Of a DNA stretch of 64,000 nt, positions 19,631 to 29,419 are shown one piece after another. Origin of the DNA: Arenicola marina (Eukaryota > Annelida > Polychaeta > Arenicolidae); NCBI GenBank assembly GCA_964019135.1, contig OZ025248.1, forward strand, positions 45,253,670-45,317,669. The letters are read 5' to 3'. The position numbers were made by a program, and so were the translations under genes. The notes below the pieces were generated by a model, which saw only the letters and a list, made by a program, of their open reading frames with translations, did no database searches and was not told the origin of the DNA. Within the stretch, counting starts at the first letter, position 1, and each line of letters begins with the position of its first letter.

Positions 19631-19886
19631 TGGGGCCGCCCCGATGGCTCAGTGGGTTAGAGCGCTCGTCTTGGAGTGCTCTGGCCACCTGAGAGCCTAA
19701 CGGCACGTGGATCGATGGTTCGAGCCCCTCTGTGGCCATGTCTGTGTGGTCGCATGATAAAGATCTCATGACTCTCTTCGCAAAGAGTAGGGGGTTACCC
19801 CCGGGGATATGGCTCCACTCTCCCTTCCTTCTCCCATTGACGCGATATAACCGAAAGTGGTTAAAGCGTCCTGAATATACAACCAG
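19631..19886 (+). mobile_element. tRNA-derived SINE, copy 1, with perfect target-site duplication
   Basis: A 256-bp element with a tRNA-like head: an A box in GATGGCTCAGTGGGTTAGAG (from 19642) and a B box GGTTCGAGCCC at 19717-19727. A non-tRNA body follows (CGCAAAGAGTAGGGG, GGGTTACCCCCGGGG) and then a tail with TTGACGCGATATAACC and TTAAAGCGTCC. It is flanked by an 11-bp perfect direct repeat CCTATATCTTC (19620-19630 and 19887-19897), the mark of LINE-driven retrotransposition. There is no poly-A tail, so its partner LINE probably recognises the specific 3' tail. The A-to-B spacing (about 72 bp) is longer than in most tRNAs. Confidence 0.88.
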
Positions 19887-19897
19887 CCTATATCTTC

Positions 19898-21196
19898 CCA
19901 CATACGCGCGCACCGCTATGAAGTCCCAACCCAGAAGTTTCTTTCACGAAATGTTAGCCCCTCCTTAAGCTATGGCCTGGAGTTCATCAACTCCATGTAA
20001 AGTAAGGACATATTTGAAACACAAAAGTTCTGATGACGATGACGACTTGTTCGTTATACGTTGCTGTGTAACGACAGGTCTTTCTTCTGCACGAACGATT
20101 GCTTCAGTTCTAGAGTCCCGCATTGCTTACTGCTAATGCTCACAAGGTGGCGCCGTTTCTTCCTTACATTGGGAGACGCAGCTGTCCGAACCCGGCCTAC
20201 AGATGACTGTTTCACTTCAGGCGTGGCATTAAATGCATCACGTTCTAGGTCGTTGATCATACCCCTATGGCGTTATGATAGTCAGAGGGAAATCTGTTTT
20301 AATCCACACTGAACTTCATGTGAAGGACTGGTCAGGGATGTCTCTTGGGTCTCGCAATGTCTCTGTATATATAGTTCGCGTGGGAAGTTCACGAAAATAA
20401 GTAAGAGGAAGAGACCGTGTAACTCACAATTCTGGTGAACTTGTAAGACTGTACGCGATGAATAATTACTGTACGCTAACTATTATATACGTTTGACATC
20501 ACTTGTAACAAACTGTATAATACCAACTATATACAATCGGAGGTGAATGGATATTTTATTCCTGACAAGGTAGATGGCGGGTAACGCGTGTCCATCATTC
20601 ACGCGGCCGTGGCCACCCTTGTAGCATAATTCTAAACAGTGAAAACAGCGGAAATGAAATGTTATATAATTTTCTGCCATTTATGCGTTAACCAGATCGA
20701 TGGTGGACCAACGTTACGTGATCTTCATATGAATTATCAACTATTCAAGAAAGTTAAGCCACTATTCAGGAAATAAGATGCTCAGCTATAGTTTCATAAC
20801 TCGCTAGAACGGCTGAAGGTCTACTTCAAGTGTTTATTCTGGGCTGTAACCCATTAATTCACGTCTTGGTTTTCCAGTTAAATCGCACAGTTCATTCCTG
20901 TGTGGATTTGTCTGTTATTTGAGACGGCTTGCAATAAAAAACGCTGTGATTCGTTCGAGTGTCGTTGTGTATTCCTCTCCATTCCGAGATGTTAAAAAGG
21001 TCAAGCCACTTCAAGTGACCTCTTGCAAACTATGGTGGCGGGTGGGGGGGGGGGCAATCGCAACGCTGCCGACTTCTCCCCCAAAGAAAGCAAGGGGGTT
21101 CGTGTCCACAGTAAAACGGGGGAGTGGGGCACAATTTGTAATGAAAATGGGCATACACCAAAAATAGTCGGGTAGGCTCCAGATCCCATGGACTGC
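19898..21196. other. Unique non-coding DNA
   Basis: No gene recognised. The overlapping short frames at 20054-20312 on both strands carry no visible motif. An AATAAA hexamer lies near 20933. At 21044-21054 there is a run of 11 G, followed by a CCCCC/GGGGG-rich patch of unknown origin. Confidence 0.5.
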
Positions 21197-21448
21197 GCCG
21201 CCTCGATAGCTCAGCGGGTTAGAGCGCTTGTCTTGAGTGCTCTGGCGACCTGAGAGTCTAACGGTACGTGGATCGGTAGTTAAGGGCCCCGCTTTGGCCA
21301 TGTCTGTGTGGTCGCAGGATAAAGATCCCATGTCTTTCGCAAAGAGTAGGGGTTACCCCCGGGGACTTTGCTCCGCTCTTCCTTCCTTCTCCCATTGACG
21401 CGATTTGACCAACAGTGGTTAAATCGCCCTGTATATAACCAACCGCCT
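21197..21448 (+). mobile_element. tRNA-derived SINE, copy 2 (same family)
   Basis: Colinear with copy 1 over its whole length: GCCGCCTCGATAGCTCAGCG head, CTGAGAGTCTAACGG, GGCCATGTCTGTGTGGTCGC, CGCAAAGAGTAGGGG, GGTTACCCCCGGGG, TTGACGCGATTTGACC and TTAAATCGCCCTGTATA tail. The B box is degraded (GGTAGTTAAGGGCC), so this copy is probably older or inactive. No target-site duplication is visible. Its 3' end abuts the long-TIR transposon at 21451, which may have inserted there. Confidence 0.85.
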
Positions 21449-21450
21449 GT

Positions 21451-22756
21451 GGTGGAGTGCACCAACTGGGCGCAAGTTGGTCGCAAGCGGACGCCGAGCT
21501 TACGCCGGCGTAAATCCGCGCGAGGAATTTTACGCGGTGTGCACCAAGTGTACGTAAGTCGGGCGTTAGTCGCAAGTTGGTCGCACCGCTACGCCTGCTA
21601 GGGGGTAGGCGTAAGCCTAGGGGGTGGGTGGTCGCAAGTATCAATAACGCAACCCAGGATGATGAAACTTCTAATTTTCAACTTCGAAAAGCCTAAAGAC
21701 ATACTGTCAGTCATAATTACTGGGTGAAACAGCATATGATGCACTTTGTTAAGTAAAACAAATGAGTGTACAACTGACCCTGCATCCCATGGGCTTTGCC
21801 AATGGTAATCCACGAGCGGGTGAATCATGTTGAACGCTGGATGCCCAGCGCATTAACTGTTGTCTGTATCTTGATCAACTTGTTTTTGTTGACCCACATT
21901 ACAACCGGGATTGATGTTAGAACATCGTTATTATCTTTATACACTTCCAGTAATGACCGAAACTGAAGTTTTTCTTTCGTGCCATTTTGTCTTGGTTCTA
22001 GCTTCAAAAGTGAGACTAAATAGAGACGCGTGCGTTTATAACGGAGCCACTAGCTGCTATACACATTCCAGTGCCAAACTGGACTCCGTACACGTGTATA
22101 TAGCAAGTATAGGCTGTACATTGTTTCCTTGTCTAAAGCGTTAAAATTGAGGGGATCAGGTTTCCTTCTTCCCTACGGCATGTTTCTCTGGTACGCGCCA
22201 CGGCTTGTCCTTGACCTACGGGTCGCCACCCTTCACACGCCTCAATGTCAAGAGTCTGCGACAGAAAGGAATTGAAACTTGTGCAGGACACACACTAATA
22301 TGTATCACAAAAAGCGGGAACAGCAAAGCGGAATGCTATACTAATGTGTTGTTCTGGTAGGCCGTATCATCACAATGACCCTATGTCTTGTTTAATTAAC
22401 TGAACACGGGAATATTACATCAACATCAACCTGAGCCCTCCTCACATGTTTTGATAATTAAGCTATTTAGCAAGCATAGAAACAATCCACGTCCAACAAT
22501 GATCCTTCGCATAGTTGAAGTTACATTTATAACAGCTGTGAGATGTAAGAAACCTCACTTTTCGAAATCCGCCATCGAAACAAGGGGGAATTCCCCACAT
22601 TTCATGGATGTGCGTCGGAGGTAACTACGCCCGACCAACGCCCGCTTGGTGCACACGGCCTAACATTCCTCACTACGTCCGACGTACGTCAGACGTAGTT
22701 ACGCCGGCGCAACCACTACGCCGGCGTAAATCTGCGACCGGTTGGTGCACTCCACC
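21451..22756. mobile_element. PIF/Harbinger-like DNA transposon, decayed, long TIRs
   Basis: The termini are GGTGGAGTGCACCAAC (21451-21466) and its exact reverse complement (22741-22756). Similarity in inverted orientation continues inward for about 140-150 bp on each side, with shared blocks TTACGCCGGCGTA, GAGGAAT and GTGTGCACCAAG. The interior (about 1 kb) has no intact transposase. On the minus strand it carries a broken Myb/SANT-like frame of the kind that accompanies PIF/Harbinger transposases. No target-site duplication is evident: the 3-bp flanks are TGT and ACT. It is therefore a non-autonomous or dead element. The class rests on the Myb-like relic. Confidence 0.72.
21829..21985 (-). 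pseudogene. Myb/SANT-like DNA-binding protein relic of the transposon
   Basis: Reading the minus strand from ATG at 21985, the first codons give Met-Ala-Arg-Lys-Lys-Asn-Phe-Ser. The similarity then continues in another frame as Leu-Leu-Glu-Val-Tyr-Lys-Asp-Asn-Asn-Asp-Val-Leu, and on through Asn-Lys-Asn-Lys-Leu...Thr-Val-Asn-Ala-Leu-Gly to a stop. This order (basic start, Leu-Leu-Glu helix, Asp-Val-Leu, Asn-Lys-x-Lys, Val-Asn-Ala-x-Gly) is that of the Myb/SANT-like domain of PIF/Harbinger accessory proteins. Small deletions have destroyed the frame, so no functional product is expected. Recognition is by eye. Confidence 0.55.
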
Positions 22757-23068
22757 ACTGGATCGGCTAGTGTCCGTGCGCCTACGTCGTCTTTTACCCC
22801 GTCGTCGTCGTCTGAGTGCGCCCCGGGGACGCGTCATCAGGTTACCGTGCCATGATATAGTGACCCCCTCCCCGCCCCCACCACCAGATCTTGTACAGCG
22901 ACGAAATTACGGTTGTTCTTCTATGTAAGGGCGAACCATTGTTTCAGCATAGCTCACGTATTACTCACGCCTAACGTTTACTACAATATAATACATTTCG
23001 TGGGTTCTTACATGGAAAATGGACCAAAATTACAAAGGACAACAGGGACTATCATATTTAGGAAGCCG
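22757..23068. other. Unique DNA between transposon and satellites
   Basis: No gene recognised. It contains a short GTCGTC run (22798-22812) and a C-rich patch (22863-22884). Confidence 0.4.
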
Positions 23069-23275
23069 GAATACACGTCTATGGTAGAGTATTCCAATAT
23101 AGATGGTGAATATACATCTATTGCGGATTATTCGGAGAATACACACATATATGTACATATGGATGTATCATTCGATCCAATATTGATGACCCACAGCTGT
23201 GACACACTTTTCCAACATTTATGATATATACACATCAATGGTAGACTCCTTCGGATGAATACATCTGTACCCGCA
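23069..23275. repeat. Degenerate tandem repeat of about 38 bp
   Basis: GAATACACGTCTATGG at 23069, GAATATACATCTATTG at 23107, GAATACACACAT at 23137 and GAATACATCTGTACC at 23257 begin loosely related segments, several followed by ATTCC/ATTCG. The first two are 38 bp apart. On the + strand the segment is open and would give repeated Glu-Tyr-Thr-Ser, but the repeat is too short and eroded to claim coding. It abuts the 36-bp array. Confidence 0.5.
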
Positions 23276-23339
23276 AAGAGTTGGTGGTGTGGGGTTCGGG
23301 GTACCGAGCGGAGGAGGGGGTGGTGTGGGGTTCGGGGTA

Positions 23340-23990
23340 CCGAGCCGAGGAGGGGGTGGTGTGGGGTTCGGGGTACCGAGCGGAGGAGGGGGTGGTGTGG
23401 GGTTCGGGGTACCGAGCCGAGGAGGGGGTGGTGTGGGGTTCGGGGTACCGAGCCGAGGAGGGGGTGGTGTGGGGTTCGGGGTAAAGAGCGGAGAAGGGGG
23501 TGGTGTGGGGTTCGGGATACCGAGCCGAGGAGGGGGTGGTGTGGGGTTCGGGGTACCGAGCCGAGGAGGGGGTGGTGTGGGGTTCGGGGTACCGAGCGGA
23601 GGAGGGGGTGGTGTGGGGTTCGGGGTACCGAGCCGAGGAGGGGGTGGTGTGGGGTTCGGGGTACCGAGCGGAGGAGGGGGTGGTGTGGGGTTCGGGGTAC
23701 CGAGCCGAGGAGGGGGTGGTGTGGGGTTCGGGGTACCGAGCCGAGGAGGGGGTGGTGTGGGGTTCGGGGTACCGAGCCGAGGAGGGGGTGGTGTGGGGTT
23801 CGGGGTAAAGAGCGGAGAAGGGGGTGGTGTGGGGTTCGGGATACCGAGCCGAGGAGGGGGTGGTGTGGGGTTCGGGGTACCGAGCCGAGGAGGGGGTGGT
23901 GTGGGGTTCGGGGTACCGAGCGGAGGAGGGGGTGGTGTGGGGTTCGGGGTACCGAGCCGAGGAGGGGGTGGTGTGGGGTTCGGGGTACCG
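23340..23990. repeat. 324-bp higher-order repeat in 36-bp array
   Basis: The rare GTAAAGAGCGGAGAAGG variant followed by a GGGATACC variant occurs near 23482 and again near 23806, 324 bp (9 units) apart, with the same order of GAGCC and GAGCG units between. Confidence 0.8.
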
Positions 23991-26900
23991 AGCGGAGGAG
24001 GGGGTGGTGTGGGGTTCGGGGTACCGAGCCGAGGAGGGGGTGGTGTGGGGTTCGGGGTACCGAGCCGAGGAGGGGGTGGTGTGGGGTTCGGGGTACCGAG
24101 CCGAGGAGGAGGTGGTGTGGGGTTCGGGGTACCGAGCGGAGGAGGGGGTGGTGTGGGGTTCGGGGTACCGAGCCGAGGAGGGGGTGGTGTGGGGTTCGAG
24201 GTACCGAGCCGAGGAGGGGGTGGTGTGGGGTTCGGGGTACCGAGCCGAGGAGGGGGTGGTGTGAGGTTCAGGGTACCGAGCCGAGGAGGGGGTGGTGTGG
24301 GGTTCGGGGTACCGAGCGGAGGGAGGGGGTGGTGTGGGGTTCGGGGTACCGAGCCGAGGAGGGGGTGGTGTGGGGTTCGGGGTACCGAGCCGAGGAGGAG
24401 GTGGTGTGGGGTTCGGGGTACCGAGCGGAGGAGGGGGTGGTGTGGGGTTCGGGGTACCGAGCCGAGGAGGGGGTGGTGTGGGGTTCGGGGTACCGAGCCG
24501 AGGAGGGGGTGGTGTGGGGTTCGGGGTACCGAGCGGAGGAGGGGATGGTGTGAGGTTCTGGGTACCGAGCGGAGGAGGGGGTGGTGTGAGGTTCGGGGTA
24601 CCGAGCGGAGGAGGGGGTGGTGTGAGGTTCGGGGTACCGAGCGGAGGAGGGGGTGGTGTGGGGTTCGGGGTACCGAGCCGAGGAGGGGGTGGTGTGGGGA
24701 TCGGGGTACCGAGCCGAGGAGGGGGTGGTGTGGGGTTCGGGGTACCGAGCGGAGGAGGGTGTGGTGTGGGGTTCGGGGTACCGAGCGGAGGAGGGGGTGG
24801 TGTGGGGTTCGGGGTACCGAGCCGAGGAGGGTGTGGTGTGGGGTTCGGGGTACCGAGCGGAGGAGGGGGTGGTGTGGGGTTCGGGGTACCGAGCCGAGGA
24901 GGGGGTGGTGTGGGGTTCGGGGTACCGAGCCGAGGAGGGGGTGGTGTGGGGTTCGGGGTACCGAGCCGAGGAGGGGGTGGTGTGGGGTTCGGGGTACCGA
25001 GCCGAGGAGGGGGTGGTGTGGGGTTCGGGGTACCGAACCGAGGAGGGGGTGGTGTGAGGTTCGGGGTACCGAGCCGAGGAGGGGGTGGTGTGGGGTTCGG
25101 AGTACCGAGCCGAGGAGGGGGTGGTGTGGGGTTCGGGGTACCGAGCCGAGGAGGGGGTGGTGTGGGGTTCGGGGTACCGAGCGGAGGAGGGGGTGGTGTG
25201 GGGTTCGGGGTACCGAGCGGAGGAGGGTGTGGTGTGGGGTTCGGGGTACCGAGCGGAGGAGGGGGTGGTGTGGGGTTCGGGGTACCGAGCCGAGGAGGGG
25301 GTGGTGTGGGGTTCGAGGTACCGAGCCGAGGAGGGGGTAGTGTGGGGTTCGGGGTACCGAGCCGAGGAGGGGGTGGTGTGGGGTTCGGGGTACCGAGCCG
25401 AGGAGGGGGTGGTGTGGGGTTCGGGGTACCGAGCCGAGGATGGGGTGGTGTGAGGTTCGGGGTACCGAGCCGAGGAGGGGGTGGTGTGGGGTTCGGGGTA
25501 CCGAGCGGAGGAGGAGGTGGTGTGGGGTTCGGGGTACCGAGCCGAGGAGGGGGTGGTGTGGGGATCGGGGTACCGAGCCGAGGAGGGGGTGGTGTGGGGT
25601 TCGGGGTACCGAGCGGAGGAGGGGGTGGTGTGGGGTTCGGGGTACCGAGCCGAGGAGGGGTTGGTGTGGGGTTCGGGGTACCGAGCCGAGGAGGGGGTGG
25701 TGTGGGGTTCGGGGTACCGAGCTGAGGAGGGGGTGGTGTGGGGTTCGGGGTACCGAGCCGAGGAGGGGGTGGTGTGGGGTTCGGGGTACCGAGCCGAGGA
25801 GGGGGTGGTGTGAGGTTCGGGGTACCGAGCCGAGGAGGGGGTGGTGTGGGGTTCGGGGTACCGAGCGGAGGAGGAGGTGGTGTGGGGTTCGGGGTACCGA
25901 GCCGAGGAGGGGGTGGTGTGGGGATCGGGGTACCGAGCCGAGGAGGGGGTGGTGTGGGGTTCGGGGTACCGAGCGGAGGAGGGGGTGGTGTGAGGTTCGG
26001 GGTACCGAGCCGAGGAGGGGGTGGTGTGGGGTTCGGGGTACCGAGCCGAGGAGGGTGTGGTGGGTGTGAGGTTCGAGGTACCGAGCGGAGGAGGGGGTGG
26101 TGTGGGGTTCGGGGTACCGAGCGGAGGAGGGGGTGGTGTGAGGTTCGGGGTACCGAGCGGAGGAGGGGGTGGTGTGAAGTTCGGGGTACTGAGCAGAGGA
26201 GGGGGTGGTGTGAGGTTCGGGGTAAAGAGCGGATGAGGGGGTGGTGTGGGGTTCGGGGTACCGAGCCGAGGAGGGGGTGGTGTGGGGTTCGGGGTACCGA
26301 GCCGAGGAGGGGGTGGTGTGGGGTTCGGTGTACCGAGCCGAGGAGGGGGTGGTGTGCGGTTCGGGGTATGGAGCCGAGGAGGGGGTGGTGTGGGGTTCGG
26401 GGTACCGAGCCGAGGAGGGGGTGGTGTGAGGTTCAGGGTACCGAGCCGAGGAGGGGGTGGTGTGGGGTTCGGGGTACCGAGCGGAGGGAAGGGGTGGTGT
26501 GGGGTTCGGGGTACCGAGCCGAGGAGGGGGTGGTGTGGGGTTCGGGGTACCGAGCCGAGGAGGAGGTGGTGTGGGGTTCGGGGTACCGAGCGGAGGAGGG
26601 GGTGGTGTGGGGTTCGGGGTACCGAGCCGAGGAGGGGGTGGTGTGGGGTTCGGGGTACCGAGCCGAGGAGGGGGTGGTGTGGGGTTCGGGGTACCGAGCG
26701 GAGGAGGGGATGGTGTGAGGTTCTGGCTACCGAGCGGAGGAGGGAGTGGTGTGAGGTTCGGGGTACCGAGCGGAGGAGGGGGTGGTGTGAGGTGCGGGGT
26801 ACCGAGCGGAGGAGGGGGTGGTGTGGGGTTCGGGGTACCGAGCCGAGGAGGGGGTGGTGTGGGGATTGGGGTACCGAGCCGAGGAGGGGGTGGTGTGGGG

Positions 26901-27689
26901 TTCGGGGTACCGAGCGGAGGAGGGTGTGGTGTGGGGTTCGGGGTACCGAGCGGAGGAGGGGGTGGTGTGGGGTTCGGGGTACCGAGCCGAGGAGGGTGTG
27001 GTGTGGGGTTCGGGGTACCGAGCGGAGGAGGGGGTGGTGTGGGGTTCGGGGTACCGAGCCGAGGAGGGGGTGGTGTGGGGTTCGGGGTACCGAGCCGAGG
27101 AGGGGGTGGTGTGGGGTTCGGGGTACCGAGCCGAGGAGGGGGTGGTGTGGGGTTCGGGGTACCGAGCGGAGGAGGAGGTGGTGTGGGGTTCGGGGTACCG
27201 AGCCGAGGAGGGGGTGGTGTGGGGATCGGGGTACCGAGCCGAGGAGGGGGTGGTGTGGGGTTCGGGGTACTGAGCAGAGGAGGGGGTGGTGTGGGGTTCG
27301 GGGTACCGAGCCGAGGAGGGGGTGGTGTGGGGTTCGGGGTACCGAGCCGAGGAGGGGGTGGTGTGGGGTTCGGGGTACCGAGCCGAGGAGGGGGTGGTGT
27401 GGGGTTCGGGGTACCGAGCGGAGGAGGGGGTGGTGTGGGGTTCGGGGTACCGAGCGGAGGAGGGTGTGGTGTGGGGTTCGGGGTACCGAGCGGAGGAGGG
27501 GGTGGTGTGGGGTTCGGGGTACCGAGCCGAGGAGGGGGTGGTGTGGGGTTCGGGGTACCGAGCCGAGGAGGGGGTAGTGTGGGGTTCGGGGTACCGAGCC
27601 GAGGAGGGGGTGGTGTGGGGTTCGGGGTACCGAGCCGAGGAGGGGGTGGTGTGGGGTTCGGGGTACCGAGCCGAGGATGGGGTGGTGTG

Positions 27690-28160
27690 AGGTTCGGGGT
27701 ACCGAGCCGAGGAGGGGGTGGTGTGGGGTTCGGGGTACCGAGCGGAGGAGGAGGTGGTGTGGGGTTCGGGTTACCGAGCCGAGGAGGGGGTGGTGTGGGG
27801 ATCGGGGTACCGAGCCGAGGAGGGGGTGGTGTGGGGTTCGGGGTACCGAGCGGAGGAGGGTGTGGTGTGGGGTTCGGGGTACCGAGCCGAGGAGGGGGTG
27901 GTGTGGGGTTCGGGGTACCGAGCCGAGGAGAGGGTGGTGTGGGGTTCGGGGTACCGAGCGGAGGAGGGGGTGGTGTGGGGTTCGGGGTACCGAGCCGAGG
28001 AGGGGGTGGTGTGGGGTTCGGGGTACCGAGCCGAGGAGGGGAAAGTGTGGGGTTCGGGGTACCGAGCCGAGGAGGGGGTGGTGTGGGGTTCGGGGTACCG
28101 AGCCGAGGAGGGGGTGGTGTGGGGTTCGGGGTACCGAGCCGAGGATGGGGTGGTGTGAGG
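27690..28160. repeat. 468-bp higher-order repeat in 36-bp array
   Basis: The landmark GAGGATGGGGTGGTGTGAGG recurs at about 27673 and 28141 (468 bp, 13 units), each followed by the same series: GGAGGAGG, GGGGATCGGGG, GGAGGGTGTGG and GGAGAGGG variants. Confidence 0.8.
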
Positions 28161-29419
28161 TTCGGGGTACCGAGCCGAGGAGGGGGTGGTGTGGGGTTCG
28201 GGGTACCGAGCGGAGGAGGAGGTGGTGTGGGGTTCGGGGTACCGAGCCGAGGAGGGGGTGGTGTGGGGATCGGGGTACCGAGCCGAGGAGGGGGTGGTGT
28301 GGGGTTCGGGGTACCGAGCGGAGGAGGGTGTGGTGTGGGGTTCGGGGTACCGAGCCGAGGAGGGGGTGGTGTGGGGTTCGGGGTACCGAGCCGAGGAGAG
28401 GGTGGTGTGGGGTTCGGGGTACCGAGCCGAGGAGGGGGTGGTGTGGGGTTCGGGGTACCGAGCCGAGGAGGGGGTGGTGTGGGGTTCGGGGTACCGAGCC
28501 GAGGAGGGGGTGGTGTGGGGTTCGGGGTACCGAGCGGAGGAGGGTGTGGTGTGGGGTTCGGGGTACCGAGCGGAGGAGGGGGTGGTGTGGGGTTCGGGGT
28601 ACCGAGACGAGGAGGGTGTGGTGTGGGGTTCGGGGTACCGAGCGGAGGAGGGGGTGGTGTGGGGTTCGGGGTACCGAGCCGAAGAGGGGGTGGTGTGGGG
28701 TTCGGGGTACCGAGCCGAGGAGGGGGTGGTGTGGGGTTCGGGGTACCGAGCCGAGGAGGGGGTGGTGTGGGGTTCGGGGTACCGAGCCGAGGAGAGGGTG
28801 GTGTGGGGTTCGGGGTACCGAACCGAGGAGGGGGTGGTGTGAGGTTCGGGGTACCGAGCCGAGGAGGGGGTGGTGTGGGATTCGGGGTACCGAGCGGAGG
28901 AGGAGGTGGTGTGGGGTTCGGGGTACCGAGCCGAGGAGGGGGTGGTGTGGGGATCGGGGTACCGAGCCGAGGAGGGGGTGGTGTGGGGTTCGGGGTACTG
29001 AGCAGAGGAGGGGGTGGTGTGGGGTTCGGGGTACCGAGCCGAGGAGGGGGTGGTGTGGGGTTCGGGGTACCGAGCCGAGGAGGGGGTGGTGTGGGGTTCG
29101 GGGTACCGAGCCGAGGAGGGGGTGGTGTGGGGTTCGGGGTACCGAGCGGAGGAGGGGGTGGTGTGGGGTTCGGGGTACCGAGCGGAGGAGGGTGTGGTGT
29201 GGGGTTCGGGGTACCGAGCGGAGGAGGGGGTGGTGTGGGGTTCGGGGTACCGAGCCGAGGAGGGGGTGGTGTGGGGTTCGGGGTACCGAGCCGAGGAGGG
29301 GGTAGTGTGGGGTTCGGGGTACCGAGCCGAGGAGGGGGTGGTGTGGGGTTCGGGGTACCGAGCCGAGGAGGGGGTGGTGTGGGGTTCGGGGTACCGAGCC
29401 GAGGATGGGGTGGTGTGAG

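Noticed and set aside
19642..19727. A functional tRNA gene at the A and B boxes
   Set aside because: The spacing is too long, no acceptor stem pairs, and the sequence continues into a SINE body with a target-site duplication.
21598..22144. Short frames inside the transposon as host genes
   Set aside because: They fall between inverted repeats, and the only recognisable similarity is the broken Myb/SANT-like relic.
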